Of a stretch of 64,000 bases of DNA, positions 43,047 to 51,302 are shown piece by piece. Origin of the DNA: Clostridiales bacterium (GTDB lineage: Bacteria > Bacillota > Clostridia > TANB77 > CAG-508); contig DQFO01000014.1 of the NCBI GenBank assembly GCA_003525075.1, positions 1-64,000 on the forward strand, given 5' to 3'. The notes beneath the pieces were generated by a model. The model was not told where the DNA came from, did no database searches, and worked only from the letters and a program-made list of their open reading frames with translations. The stretch's first letter is position 1. Each line of letters opens with the position of its first letter. The translations under genes and the position numbers were made by a program.

Positions 43047-43085
43047 ATTCTTATATTATAAAATTAAATTTTATAATATAAGAAT
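43047..43085 (-). terminator. Terminator of the GT2 gene at 43094
   Basis: A very long AT palindrome (about 19 bp per arm, ATTCTTATATTATAAAATT and complement) is followed by seven T on the minus strand, nine bases after the stop. Confidence 0.85.
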
Positions 43086-43093
43086 CTCTCTTG

Positions 43094-43966
43094 CTATTCT
43101 TCTTCATTTAATACATCTATAAATTTATAATTTCTTTTTGGCAATACCTTTGTTTTTCTATTTTCTCTTAAAGCTTCTATTATGTTTTCAACTCTTAATG
43201 GAATACTGTCACTTTCATTTTTCAAGAAACTTAATAAATATTTTCTATCTTCTTCTGGTGTTATTTCATACAAGTCTGTTACTTCTGCTACCATTCTATA
43301 CCAATCTGAACATTTTTTTACTGTTGGCTTTGTCATAACACTTCCTTCACGATTTCTGTGATATTTGAATATTGCAAATTCACCATATGTAGTTACTTTT
43401 GATAAAATATTGCTTTTTATTGAAAATAACTCATCTTCGTAATACATTCCTTCTTTAAATCTAATATTATTATTTCTTAAAAATTCTACATTCCAAACCT
43501 TACTTGAAACTGAAAAGCTTTCGTCACAAATTAGTCTTGCTTCTCTTGTTGAATTTTCTTTAGTTGAAATTCTATAATAATTTTCTGTATGTCCTACATT
43601 TTCATACCCAAAATAAATAATGTCATATTTATTCTCTTTTATATGTTCATCAATTTCTTTTAATGTTTCATTACTATATAATTCATCATCACCATCTAAA
43701 AATAATAAATACTCTCCTTGTGCATTTTCTATAGCAATATTTCTTGATGCTGCGGCTGTTCCAGAATTTTTCTTTGTTTGTAATATTTTTGCTTTTTCTC
43801 CAACTATTTCTTCTATTACTTTCATTGTTGAATCTGTTGAGCAATCATCTATCACTAACAATTCATAATTTTTAAATGTTTGATTTAACACACTATCTAT
43901 TGCTCTTTTTACATAATTTTCTATATTGTAAGCACTAATAGCAACTGTAAATCTTGTTTTTTCCAT
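43094..43966 (-). CDS. Glycosyltransferase family 2
   Basis: The 290-residue GT2 has TVAISAYNIENYVKRAID, VIDDCSTDST and FLDGDDELYSN (DxD). It lacks membrane helices. It stands alone with a perfect-spacing promoter at 44008-44036 and a long palindromic terminator, unlike the other GT2 genes which are in operons. The donor and acceptor are unknown. Confidence 0.87.
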   Translation of the reverse strand: MEKTRFTVAISAYNIENYVKRAIDSVLNQTFKNYELLVIDDCSTDSTMKVIEEIVGEKAKILQTKKNSGTAAASRNIAIENAQGEYLLFLDGDDELYSNETLKEIDEHIKENKYDIIYFGYENVGHTENYYRISTKENSTREARLICDESFSVSSKVWNVEFLRNNNIRFKEGMYYEDELFSIKSNILSKVTTYGEFAIFKYHRNREGSVMTKPTVKKCSDWYRMVAEVTDLYEITPEEDRKYLLSFLKNESDSIPLRVENIIEALRENRKTKVLPKRNYKFIDVLNEEE

Positions 43967-44007
43967 TACCTCACATTCCTTTCATAACGTTTTTCAACGC
44001 CTTCTTA

Positions 44008-44036
44008 ATTATACCATTTTTAATAATATTTGTCAA
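44008..44036 (-). promoter_or_regulatory. Consensus promoter of the lone GT2 gene
   Basis: TTGACA, a 17-base spacer and TATAAT are read on the minus strand about 40 bases before the start. Confidence 0.75.
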
Positions 44037-44180
44037 ACCACGAATTCTGCTTGTTTCTTAATATTTGCTTAATTTAGACTTTTTTCGACAAAATTTTACC
44101 AAAACGAAAAAGACACAGTATTGCCTCTATTATATTAGACAATTTATATGTCCTTTTTGTTTCACTTTTTTGAAAATTTT

Positions 44181-45098
44181 TTACATATTTTTTTCAACTA
44201 AAGGTAATACTTGTTTCTTTCTTGAAACAACACCTGGCATTTCAGCTAAGTTGTCTTTTATTTCATAAGTTTTTGAAACAGCATCTGTTCTATTTCCTAG
44301 CACTATTGCTGTTGAATTACTGTTTACTATATCTGTAATAACAAATACAAATAAACATAGTCCTTTTTCTTCAATTTCTTTATTAATTTCAGCTTCAATT
44401 TTTTCTTTTCTTTTTAATACATCTGGAATACTAACTGTATTTACTTGTGCAATTATGTATTTTACATCTTCCTTTTCCATTGTTTTTGCATCTAAATTTA
44501 TTAATTCTTTTTCTGTATATTTATCAAGATTTGTTCCTGCTTTTAACATATCTAAACCATATTTGCTTAAATCTACACCAGCAATATTTACAAGTTCTGC
44601 AACAGCTTTTTTGTCTTTATCTGTTGTTGTAGGTGATTTTAATAATAATGTATCAGATATTATTGCACTTAACATTAACCCAGCAATTTGTTGTTCTATT
44701 TTTATATTGTTTGTATTATATAATTCAAATAATACTGTTGAAGTACATCCTACTGGTTGAGCATAATAGAATAATGGTTCTGAAGTTTTAAAATTGTTTA
44801 TTCTATGATGATCTACAACTGCTTCTATTTTTGCTTTTTCTATTCCTTCTACTGATTGTGTAAATTCATTATGATCTACTAATATTACTCTTTGTCCTTC
44901 ATCTACTTTTTCAATTAATTTTGGTTCTTCTACTTTAAAATAGTTTAATGCATATTTTGTTTCTTCATTTAAATTTCCTAATCTACAAGAAATTACTTCT
45001 TCTCCTCTTATTTTTGTTTGTAAATCTGCCATTACTAAGCTTGAGCATATTGCATCTGTGTCTGGATTTTTGTGTCCAAATACTAATATTTTTTCCAT
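44181..45098 (-). CDS. ppaC: Manganese-dependent inorganic pyrophosphatase (family II)
   Basis: PpaC hydrolyses pyrophosphate in the cytoplasm and drives biosynthetic reactions. The 305-residue protein has the DHH metal motifs GHKNPDTDAICS, VDHNE and VDHHRINNF, the DHHA2 domain, and the C-terminal substrate motif SRKKQVLPLVE. There are no CBS domains. It ends the operon rpiB-tagO-hslO-ppaC. Confidence 0.95.
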   Translation of the reverse strand: MEKILVFGHKNPDTDAICSSLVMADLQTKIRGEEVISCRLGNLNEETKYALNYFKVEEPKLIEKVDEGQRVILVDHNEFTQSVEGIEKAKIEAVVDHHRINNFKTSEPLFYYAQPVGCTSTVLFELYNTNNIKIEQQIAGLMLSAIISDTLLLKSPTTTDKDKKAVAELVNIAGVDLSKYGLDMLKAGTNLDKYTEKELINLDAKTMEKEDVKYIIAQVNTVSIPDVLKRKEKIEAEINKEIEEKGLCLFVFVITDIVNSNSTAIVLGNRTDAVSKTYEIKDNLAEMPGVVSRKKQVLPLVEKNM

Positions 45099-45116
45099 TT
45101 TTATTCTTCCTTTCTA

Positions 45117-46004
45117 TTATTTATTTTGAGCTCTTTTTAAAATTTCTTCTAATTCTTCTTTATTAAATTGGTATGTTTTATTACAGAATTGACATTTTAT
45201 TTCTGCTTTCTCGTCTTCTTCAATTAATTCTTTTAATTGTTTTTCTCCTAATGTTACTAAACTTCCTGCAAACTTTTCTTTGCTACATCCACAATTATAT
45301 TTTGGCTCTATAGATGCATCTATTACTTTTACATCTTTATCACCAGTTATTTTTTGTGCAATTTCCTTTAAGGTTAAATTTTGATCTAACATTTTTGACA
45401 TTGCACCTGCTTCAAAAATTGATTTTTCTATTTTTGAAATTTCTTCATCTGTTGCGTCTGGCATTGGTGATATTATATATCCTCCACTTGCTCTAACTCC
45501 ATTTTTATCAACTAAAACTCCTAATGCAACTGCTGTTTGTTTTTGTTCTGATGTTTCAAAATAGTTTGCAAAATCTTCTGCTATTTCTCCTGATGTAAGT
45601 GGGCTTATTCCTATATATGGTTCTTTTAATCCAATATCTTTTATTACATTAATAAATCCTTGATTTCCAACAGCTCCACCAACATCAAGTTTTCCAAATT
45701 CATTTAATGGTAAATTTGCATGTGGATTTGTTATACATGCTTTTACATTTGGTATATTATCAGATACTGCTACAATCTTTCCTATTGGTCCATTTCCTTT
45801 TATTTGTATTGTTAATTTATCTGTTTTATTTTTCATTTCTGAGCCAATTAATGCTGTTATTGTTAACACTCTTCCCATTGCAGCTGTTGATAATGGGCTT
45901 AAATCATGTAATTTTCTTGCTTCTTCTACTAAATTTGTTGTTGAACAACAAACTACTGATATTTTTCCATTATATGCTAAAAATTTTATAATTTGGTCTT
46001 TCAT
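45117..46004 (-). CDS. hslO: Redox-regulated chaperone Hsp33
   Basis: Hsp33 is a holdase activated by oxidation. The 295-residue protein has the zinc cysteines CGC and CQFC near the C-terminus (CGCSKEKF and CQFCNKTY), which form the redox switch, and the N-terminal domain with ARKLHDLSPLSTAAMGR and GNQGFINVIKDIG. Its ATG overlaps the TGA of the tagO-like gene (ATGA), so they are translationally coupled. Confidence 0.95.
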   Translation of the reverse strand: MKDQIIKFLAYNGKISVVCCSTTNLVEEARKLHDLSPLSTAAMGRVLTITALIGSEMKNKTDKLTIQIKGNGPIGKIVAVSDNIPNVKACITNPHANLPLNEFGKLDVGGAVGNQGFINVIKDIGLKEPYIGISPLTSGEIAEDFANYFETSEQKQTAVALGVLVDKNGVRASGGYIISPMPDATDEEISKIEKSIFEAGAMSKMLDQNLTLKEIAQKITGDKDVKVIDASIEPKYNCGCSKEKFAGSLVTLGEKQLKELIEEDEKAEIKCQFCNKTYQFNKEELEEILKRAQNK

Positions 46005-47122
46005 TTTTCCTCCTGATTTTTTTCTACCTTTCCTTCAATCTTAGGTCTTGCTTCTTGCTCTTGAATAAAGTTTCTATATCCCATTGCTATTGCTGCTATT
46101 ATTAATAGTAGAAATGATAATGCTTTCCATATTCCACTATCAAATAATATTATCGCAAACATTCCAAGAGATGCACTTAAACCATATAATATAAGTACTG
46201 CTTGTTTTGGTGTAAATCCTTTTTCAACCAATCTATGATGTAGATGTCCTTTATCTGGTTTAAATACAGCTTTTATTGATTTTCCTTTTACAATTCTTCT
46301 TACTATAGCAAATAATACATCAAATATTGGTAATCCTAATACAATTACTGGTAATACAATTACTGCTAATGTATATGTTTTGGCTATTCCCAAAATTGAT
46401 ACTATTGCTAACATAAATCCTAAGAAGTTTGAACCTGTATCACCTATAAATGTTTTTGCTGGTGAAAAATTATATGGTAAAAATCCTACTAATGCTCCTG
46501 ACATTGCTGTTACTATTACAGTTGCTATCATTGGTGAATCATTTAATACAAATATTATTAATAATGATATACATGATATTAATGATATCCCTGATGATAA
46601 TCCATCTAATCCATCTATCAAATTAATTGCATTTGTTACTCCAACAATCCATATAATAGTTACAATTATTGAAAATGTTTCATTAAATCCTATTTTATAT
46701 AGAAATGGTATATCTAAATGTTCTATTTTAGTTCCAAATGCTACAACAATTATTGCTGCAATTGTTTGTCCTAATAATTCTTGCCATGGTTTTAATGTTT
46801 TTATATCATCTAATGTTCCTGTAATTGCAATTACTATTACTCCTAATAATACTCCAAGTAGTTTTTTTCCATATTGTTGCGTTGAAAATAAATCTAAACT
46901 TCCTTCTATTGACATTACTGCAATTAAATATATCATTGATACTAATACACCTAAAATCACAGCAGGTCCTCCAAATTTTGGCATTGCTTTTGTATGCATT
47001 CTTCTTTTGTCTTTTGGTACATCTACTGCTCCAATTTTATTAGCTATTTTTATGGTATATGGTGTCGCTACAAATGATACTATAAATGCTAATAAAAAGG
47101 CAATTGCTATATTTCCCCACAT
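46001..47122 (-). CDS. tagO: Undecaprenyl-phosphate sugar-1-phosphate transferase (TagO/WecA-like)
   Basis: The enzyme transfers GlcNAc-1-phosphate (or a related sugar) from UDP to undecaprenyl phosphate, the first step of wall teichoic acid or surface polysaccharide synthesis. The 373-residue protein has about ten membrane helices and MraY/WecA motifs: DVPKDKRRMH, GTLDDIKTL, NAINLIDGLDGLSSG, FIGDTGSNFLGF, and the His-rich loop KGHLHHRLVEKGF. A charged tail follows. It probably supplies lipid carriers for the glycosyltransferase genes further along. Confidence 0.9.
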   Translation of the reverse strand: MWGNIAIAFLLAFIVSFVATPYTIKIANKIGAVDVPKDKRRMHTKAMPKFGGPAVILGVLVSMIYLIAVMSIEGSLDLFSTQQYGKKLLGVLLGVIVIAITGTLDDIKTLKPWQELLGQTIAAIIVVAFGTKIEHLDIPFLYKIGFNETFSIIVTIIWIVGVTNAINLIDGLDGLSSGISLISCISLLIIFVLNDSPMIATVIVTAMSGALVGFLPYNFSPAKTFIGDTGSNFLGFMLAIVSILGIAKTYTLAVIVLPVIVLGLPIFDVLFAIVRRIVKGKSIKAVFKPDKGHLHHRLVEKGFTPKQAVLILYGLSASLGMFAIILFDSGIWKALSFLLLIIAAIAMGYRNFIQEQEARPKIEGKVEKNQEEK

Positions 47123-47136
47123 TTAGTATTCCCCCA

Positions 47137-47583
47137 TTATTTCATATTTTCTGTTTCTATTTCATCTATCATTTGTATTCTTTCTTGATGTCTTCCGCCT
47201 TCAAATTCTGTTGCTAACCACATTCTTACTATTCTTATGGCTTGGTCTGTTTCTATGTAATCTGCTCCTAATGCTAAAATGTTACTATTATTATGCATTT
47301 TTGAATATTTGGCTTCTTCTTCATTGTCACATTTTGCACATCTTATCCCTTTAAATTTGTTTGCAACAATACTCATTCCTATTCCAGAACGACATATTAA
47401 TATTCCTTTATCACATTGTTTATTTTGTATCTCTAATGCTACTGTTTTGGCTATTTCAGGATAATCTGCTCTATCTTTTGAAAATGTTCCACAATCTTCA
47501 TATTCTATTTCTTTTTCTTCTAAATATCTTTTTATTTCTTCTTTTAATTTATAACCTCCATGGTCACTACCAATTGCTATCAT
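47137..47583 (-). CDS. rpiB: Ribose-5-phosphate isomerase B
   Basis: RpiB interconverts ribose-5-phosphate and ribulose-5-phosphate in the pentose phosphate pathway. The 148-residue protein shows MIAIGSDHGGYKLKEEI, ILICRSGIGMSIVANKFKG (the catalytic Cys pocket), and HNNSNILALGADYI. It is the first gene of an operon with tagO-like, hslO and ppaC. Confidence 0.95.
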   Translation of the reverse strand: MIAIGSDHGGYKLKEEIKRYLEEKEIEYEDCGTFSKDRADYPEIAKTVALEIQNKQCDKGILICRSGIGMSIVANKFKGIRCAKCDNEEEAKYSKMHNNSNILALGADYIETDQAIRIVRMWLATEFEGGRHQERIQMIDEIETENMK

Positions 47584-47627
47584 AAACCCTCACCTTTCTT
47601 TATTTATGATTTGATAAATTCTTTATT

Positions 47628-47656
47628 AATATATCATATTCTCGTATAAAGTGCAA
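47628..47656 (-). promoter_or_regulatory. Promoter of the rpiB operon
   Basis: TTGCAC, a 17-base spacer and TATATT are read on the minus strand about 45 bases before rpiB. It diverges from the rpsT promoter. Confidence 0.6.
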
Positions 47657-47684
47657 CAATTTTCAAAAAAATCCTTTTTTGCTA

Positions 47685-47713
47685 TTGTCAAATTAAATTT
47701 TGTATGTTATAAT
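47685..47713 (+). promoter_or_regulatory. Promoter of rpsT
   Basis: TTGTCA, a 17-base spacer and TATAAT lie about 45 bases before the rpsT start. Confidence 0.7.
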
Positions 47714-47756
47714 TGTATGCGTTATAGTTATTTTACTAAGAGGAGGTGCATTTTAA

Positions 47757-48020
47757 ATGCCAAATATTAAATCAGCAAAAAAGAGAGTTAAGATTATTGA
47801 AAAGAAAACATTAACAAATAATATGATTAAGAGTGCATATAAATCAGCTGTTAAGAAATTTGAGCAAGCTGTTGCTGCTGGAAATAAAGCAGAAGCTACA
47901 ACTTTAATGGCTGAAGCTACAAAGAAAGTTGATCAAGCTTGTACAAAAGGTGTTATCGTAAAAAACACAGCTGCTAGAAAAAAATCTAGTATGTCAAAAA
48001 AATTAAATGCTATGGCATAG
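47757..48020 (+). CDS. rpsT: 30S ribosomal protein S20
   Basis: S20 binds the 5' domain of 16S rRNA early in 30S assembly. The 87-residue, Lys- and Ala-rich helical protein starts [12 protein letters not shown] and has the family pattern in [18 protein letters not shown] and [28 protein letters not shown] precedes the ATG at 47757. It is a single-gene unit with clear promoter and terminator. Confidence 0.97.
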   Translation: MPNIKSAKKRVKIIEKKTLTNNMIKSAYKSAVKKFEQAVAAGNKAEATTLMAEATKKVDQACTKGVIVKNTAARKKSSMSKKLNAMA

Positions 48021-48023
48021 TTA

Positions 48024-48061
48024 AAATATAAGATAAAATGAAAAGATTTTATCTTATATTT
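48024..48061 (+). terminator. Terminator of rpsT
   Basis: A 16-bp perfect stem (AAATATAAGATAAAAT and complement) is followed by T-runs four bases after the stop. Confidence 0.85.
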
Positions 48062-48072
48062 TTTTATACATA

Positions 48073-48108
48073 AAAAGAGGCTCGTTTTCTTAACAAACCT
48101 CTCTTTTT
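48073..48108 (-). terminator. Terminator of mreB
   Basis: GAGGTTTGTT pairs with AACGAGCCTC in the minus-strand RNA using two G-U pairs, followed by TTTTT. It abuts the mreB stop codon. Confidence 0.65.
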
Positions 48109-49103
48109 TATTTTCTTTCTAAGTTATCTAAATTATCTAGTGCTTTTCCTGTTCCTAAAGCTACACATGATACAGCATCATCTGCAATCATTACATTTAT
48201 TCCTGTTTTTTCTTGTAATAATCTATCTAATCCATCAATTAAACAGCCTCCGCCAGTCATATATATTCCTCTATCACTTATATCTGCTGATAATTCTGGT
48301 GGTGTTTTTTCTAAAACAGAATGAACTGCTTCTACAATTTGCATTGCTGGTTCTATTAATGCTTCTAACATTTCACTTGAATGTACTATAATATTTTTAG
48401 GTAAACCTGTTGTTAAGTCTCTACCTCTTATTTCCATTTGTGAGTCTTGAATCTTAGGATAAACACAACCTATATTTATTTTTAAATCTTCTGCTGTTCT
48501 TTCACCTATCATTACATTATGTTTTTTCTTTATATATTTTACTATTGATTCATCAAATTTATCACCTGCAACTTTTAATGATGTACTCTCAACAGATCCT
48601 CCAAGAGAAATTACAGCTATATCTGTTGTTCCTCCTCCAATATCCACAATCATATTTCCACAAGGTTTTGCAATGTCTAATCCTGCACCAATTGCAGCTG
48701 CTATTGGTTCTTCTATTAAAAATACTTTTCGTGCACCAGCTTGCATTGCAGCATCTATAACTGCTTTCTTTTCTACTTCTGTTACTCTTGATGGTATACA
48801 AATCATAGTTCTTGGTGCAAATATCGTTTTTCCTTTTACTTTATTTATAAAATATTTCAGCATTTTTTCAGTAACTGTATAATCTGATATTACACCTTCT
48901 CTTAGTGGTCTTGTTGCAACTATATTTCCTGGTGTTCTTCCTAACATTCTTCTTGCCTCTTGACCTACGGCTAACACTTCTTTTGTGTTATTGTCAACAG
49001 CCACTACTGATGGCTCTCTTAAAACAACACCTTTCCCTTTTACATATGCAATTATTGTTGCCGTTCCTAAATCTATTCCTATATCTTGCCCAAATCCCAA
49101 CAT
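48108..49103 (-). CDS. mreB: Rod-shape determining protein MreB/Mbl
   Basis: MreB is the bacterial actin that guides the elongation machinery at the membrane. The 331-residue protein starts with the phosphate-1 loop GIDLGTATIIAYVKGKG and has NMIVDIGGGTTDIAVISLGG (phosphate 2), SDRGIYMTGGGCLIDGLD (adenosine motif). There is no mreCD nearby, so it may be an additional mreB or mbl paralogue; in Bacillus, Mbl and MreBH are such. A rod-shaped cell is inferred. Confidence 0.93.
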   Translation of the reverse strand: MLGFGQDIGIDLGTATIIAYVKGKGVVLREPSVVAVDNNTKEVLAVGQEARRMLGRTPGNIVATRPLREGVISDYTVTEKMLKYFINKVKGKTIFAPRTMICIPSRVTEVEKKAVIDAAMQAGARKVFLIEEPIAAAIGAGLDIAKPCGNMIVDIGGGTTDIAVISLGGSVESTSLKVAGDKFDESIVKYIKKKHNVMIGERTAEDLKINIGCVYPKIQDSQMEIRGRDLTTGLPKNIIVHSSEMLEALIEPAMQIVEAVHSVLEKTPPELSADISDRGIYMTGGGCLIDGLDRLLQEKTGINVMIADDAVSCVALGTGKALDNLDNLERK

Positions 49104-49214
49104 AAATAATCAATTTCCTTCCACTCACTCAATTTTCCAACTTTTGTTTTTTATTTTTTCCTTATGTATTCCCTATTATTTTATGTACATTTTTTCCAAA
49201 TTATATTCATAATT

Positions 49215-50165
49215 TTATTTTTTGGTATAATCTTTTTCTGTTTCTTTTATAATATATATTGGTCTTTTTTTAACTTCTAAATATGTTTTTGATAAATATT
49301 GTCCAATAATGCCTATTGTAAATAATTGTATTCCACTAACAAATACTATTATACATGCCATTGATGGCCATCCAGCCGTTGGATCTCCATATACTAATGT
49401 TTTTACTATTATAAAAATTATTGCTATAAATGCTACTAAACAGAATATTAATCCAACTATTGATGAAAATATTAATGGTGTTGTTGAAAATGCCGTTATC
49501 CCTTCTAATGCATATTTGAACAATTTCCAAAATGACCATTTGGTTTCTCCAGCAACTCTTTCAACATTTTCATATTCAATCCATTTTGTATCAAATCCTA
49601 CAAAACTAAATAATCCTTTTGAATATCTATTATATTCTTTTAATGAAATTATGCTGTCTACTACTTGTCTTTTCATTAATCTATAATCTCTTGCTCCATC
49701 TACCATTTCAATATTAGACATTTTATTTATTATTTTATAAAACATTCTAGCAAAGAAACTTCTAATAGGTGGTTCACCTTTTCTTGTAACTCTACGTGTT
49801 CCTACAGAATCATATCCTTCATTTTTTATGGCATCATACATTTGTTTTAATAATGCTGGTGGATCTTGTAAGTCAGCATCCATTAATGTTACATAATCTC
49901 CTTCTGCCGCTTCTAATCCTGCATACATTGCTGCTTCTTTTCCAAAATTTCTTGAAAAAGATATATATCTAACTTTTGGATCTTTTTGATTTAATTCTTT
50001 TATTATTTTTAATGTATTATCTTTTGAGCCATCATTTACAAATATATATTCAAATTCAACTATTCCTTCAAAATCTTTTTTTCTTACTCTTTCCATTTCT
50101 TCGTAAAATAATGGTAAAGCTTTTTCCTCATTGTAACAAGATACTACTACAGATATTTTTTCCAT
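49215..50165 (-). CDS. GtrB-like glycosyltransferase family 2 with two membrane helices
   Basis: The 316-residue protein has a GT2 domain (VVVSCYNEEKALPLF, FVNDGSKDNTLKIIKEL, LMDADLQDPPALL) and two C-terminal membrane helices (about 230-255 and 270-290), the layout of GtrB/YkoT-type bactoprenol glycosyltransferases. These make polyprenyl-phosphate sugars for later extracellular transfer. It follows galE by 15 bases, which would provide UDP-galactose or UDP-glucose, the probable donors. Confidence 0.9.
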   Translation of the reverse strand: MEKISVVVSCYNEEKALPLFYEEMERVRKKDFEGIVEFEYIFVNDGSKDNTLKIIKELNQKDPKVRYISFSRNFGKEAAMYAGLEAAEGDYVTLMDADLQDPPALLKQMYDAIKNEGYDSVGTRRVTRKGEPPIRSFFARMFYKIINKMSNIEMVDGARDYRLMKRQVVDSIISLKEYNRYSKGLFSFVGFDTKWIEYENVERVAGETKWSFWKLFKYALEGITAFSTTPLIFSSIVGLIFCLVAFIAIIFIIVKTLVYGDPTAGWPSMACIIVFVSGIQLFTIGIIGQYLSKTYLEVKKRPIYIIKETEKDYTKK

Positions 50166-50180
50166 TTTTTATTCCTTCCA

Positions 50181-51188
50181 TTATTTTTTTCTATTTTGAA
50201 TATATTTCCAAGAATCTTTGCACATATCATTCAATGTTTTTGTTGCTTCCCAATGTAATTCATTTTTTGCCTTTTGAGGATCTGAATAACATGTTGCTAT
50301 GTCTCCTGCTCTTCTTTCTACAATTTTATAATTTACTTTTTTTCCTGTTGATTCTTCAAATGCTTTTACCATGTCTAAAACACTATATCCAACACCAGTT
50401 CCTAAATTATATATATATATTCCTGAATTTTCTTTTTCTAATTTTTCTAGTGCTTTTATATGTCCTTTTGCTAAGTCTACTACATGTATATAATCTCTTA
50501 CACCTGTTCCATCTGGTGTATTATAATCATTTCCAAAGATTGATAATTGTTCTAATTCTCCTGATGCAACTCTTACTATATATGGCATTAAATTGTTTGG
50601 TATTCCTTGTGGTTCTTCTCCTATTAATCCGCTTTCATGTGCTCCAACTGGATTAAAATATCTTAGTATTGCTATATCCCAAGTATTATCTGATTTATAT
50701 AAATCTTGTAATATTTGTTCTATAAATAATTTTGTTGTTCCATATGGATTTGTTGTTCCACCTATTTTACAGTCTTCTGTTAATGGTATTCTTTCTGGTT
50801 CTCCATATACTGTTGCAGATGAACTAAATATAAATTTCTTTACATTATATTTTCTCATTGTTTCTAATAATACTAATGCTCCTGAAATATTATTTTCATA
50901 ATATTCTAATGGTTTTTTTACTGATTCTCCAACTGCTTTATATCCTGCAAAATTTAAAACTGCTTCTATTTTATTTTCTTCAAAAACTTTTTCTAATTCT
51001 TTTCTATTTAAATAATCAACTTCATAAAATTTAAAGTCTTTTCCTGTTATTTCTCTTATTTTATCTAATACTTCTGGTTTACTGTTTGAAAAATTATCTA
51101 TTATAACTATGTCTCTTCCTGCATTTAATAATTCAACTGCTGTATGACTTCCTATAAATCCTGCTCCACCTGTTACTAATATTGACAT
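50181..51188 (-). CDS. galE: UDP-glucose 4-epimerase
   Basis: GalE interconverts UDP-glucose and UDP-galactose with bound NAD. The 335-residue protein has the NAD loop TGGAGFIGSHTAVELL, FSSSATVYGEP, and the catalytic Tyr/Lys in NPYGTTKLFIEQ, followed by LRYFNPVGAHESG. It leads an operon with the GtrB-like GT2. The promoter is at 51239-51267. Confidence 0.95.
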   Translation of the reverse strand: MSILVTGGAGFIGSHTAVELLNAGRDIVIIDNFSNSKPEVLDKIREITGKDFKFYEVDYLNRKELEKVFEENKIEAVLNFAGYKAVGESVKKPLEYYENNISGALVLLETMRKYNVKKFIFSSSATVYGEPERIPLTEDCKIGGTTNPYGTTKLFIEQILQDLYKSDNTWDIAILRYFNPVGAHESGLIGEEPQGIPNNLMPYIVRVASGELEQLSIFGNDYNTPDGTGVRDYIHVVDLAKGHIKALEKLEKENSGIYIYNLGTGVGYSVLDMVKAFEESTGKKVNYKIVERRAGDIATCYSDPQKAKNELHWEATKTLNDMCKDSWKYIQNRKK

Positions 51189-51238
51189 ACTAATCCTTCC
51201 CTTCTCTACATAAGATTCTATTTATTTTTTGCATTTGT

Positions 51239-51267
51239 ATTATATCATTATTTTTAACTGGTTTCAA
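51239..51267 (-). promoter_or_regulatory. Promoter of galE
   Basis: TTGAAA, a 17-base spacer and TATAAT are read on the minus strand about 50 bases before the start. Confidence 0.7.
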
Positions 51268-51302
51268 TGCTAAACAGAGTATTATTAAAAAATTTTTAAT
51301 AT

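Noticed and set aside
46380..47126. 248-residue plus-strand frame opposite the TagO-like gene
   Set aside because: Ile/Asn/Thr-rich antisense shadow of a membrane protein gene with clear family motifs on the minus strand.
48589..48801. 70-residue Arg/Ser/Cys-rich minus-strand frame inside mreB
   Set aside because: It is a frame-shifted reading of conserved mreB coding sequence on the same strand.
49976..50656. 226-residue plus-strand open frame
   Set aside because: Leu/Phe-rich shadow across the galE and GT2 genes; composition is the same as other shadows in this AT-rich sequence.
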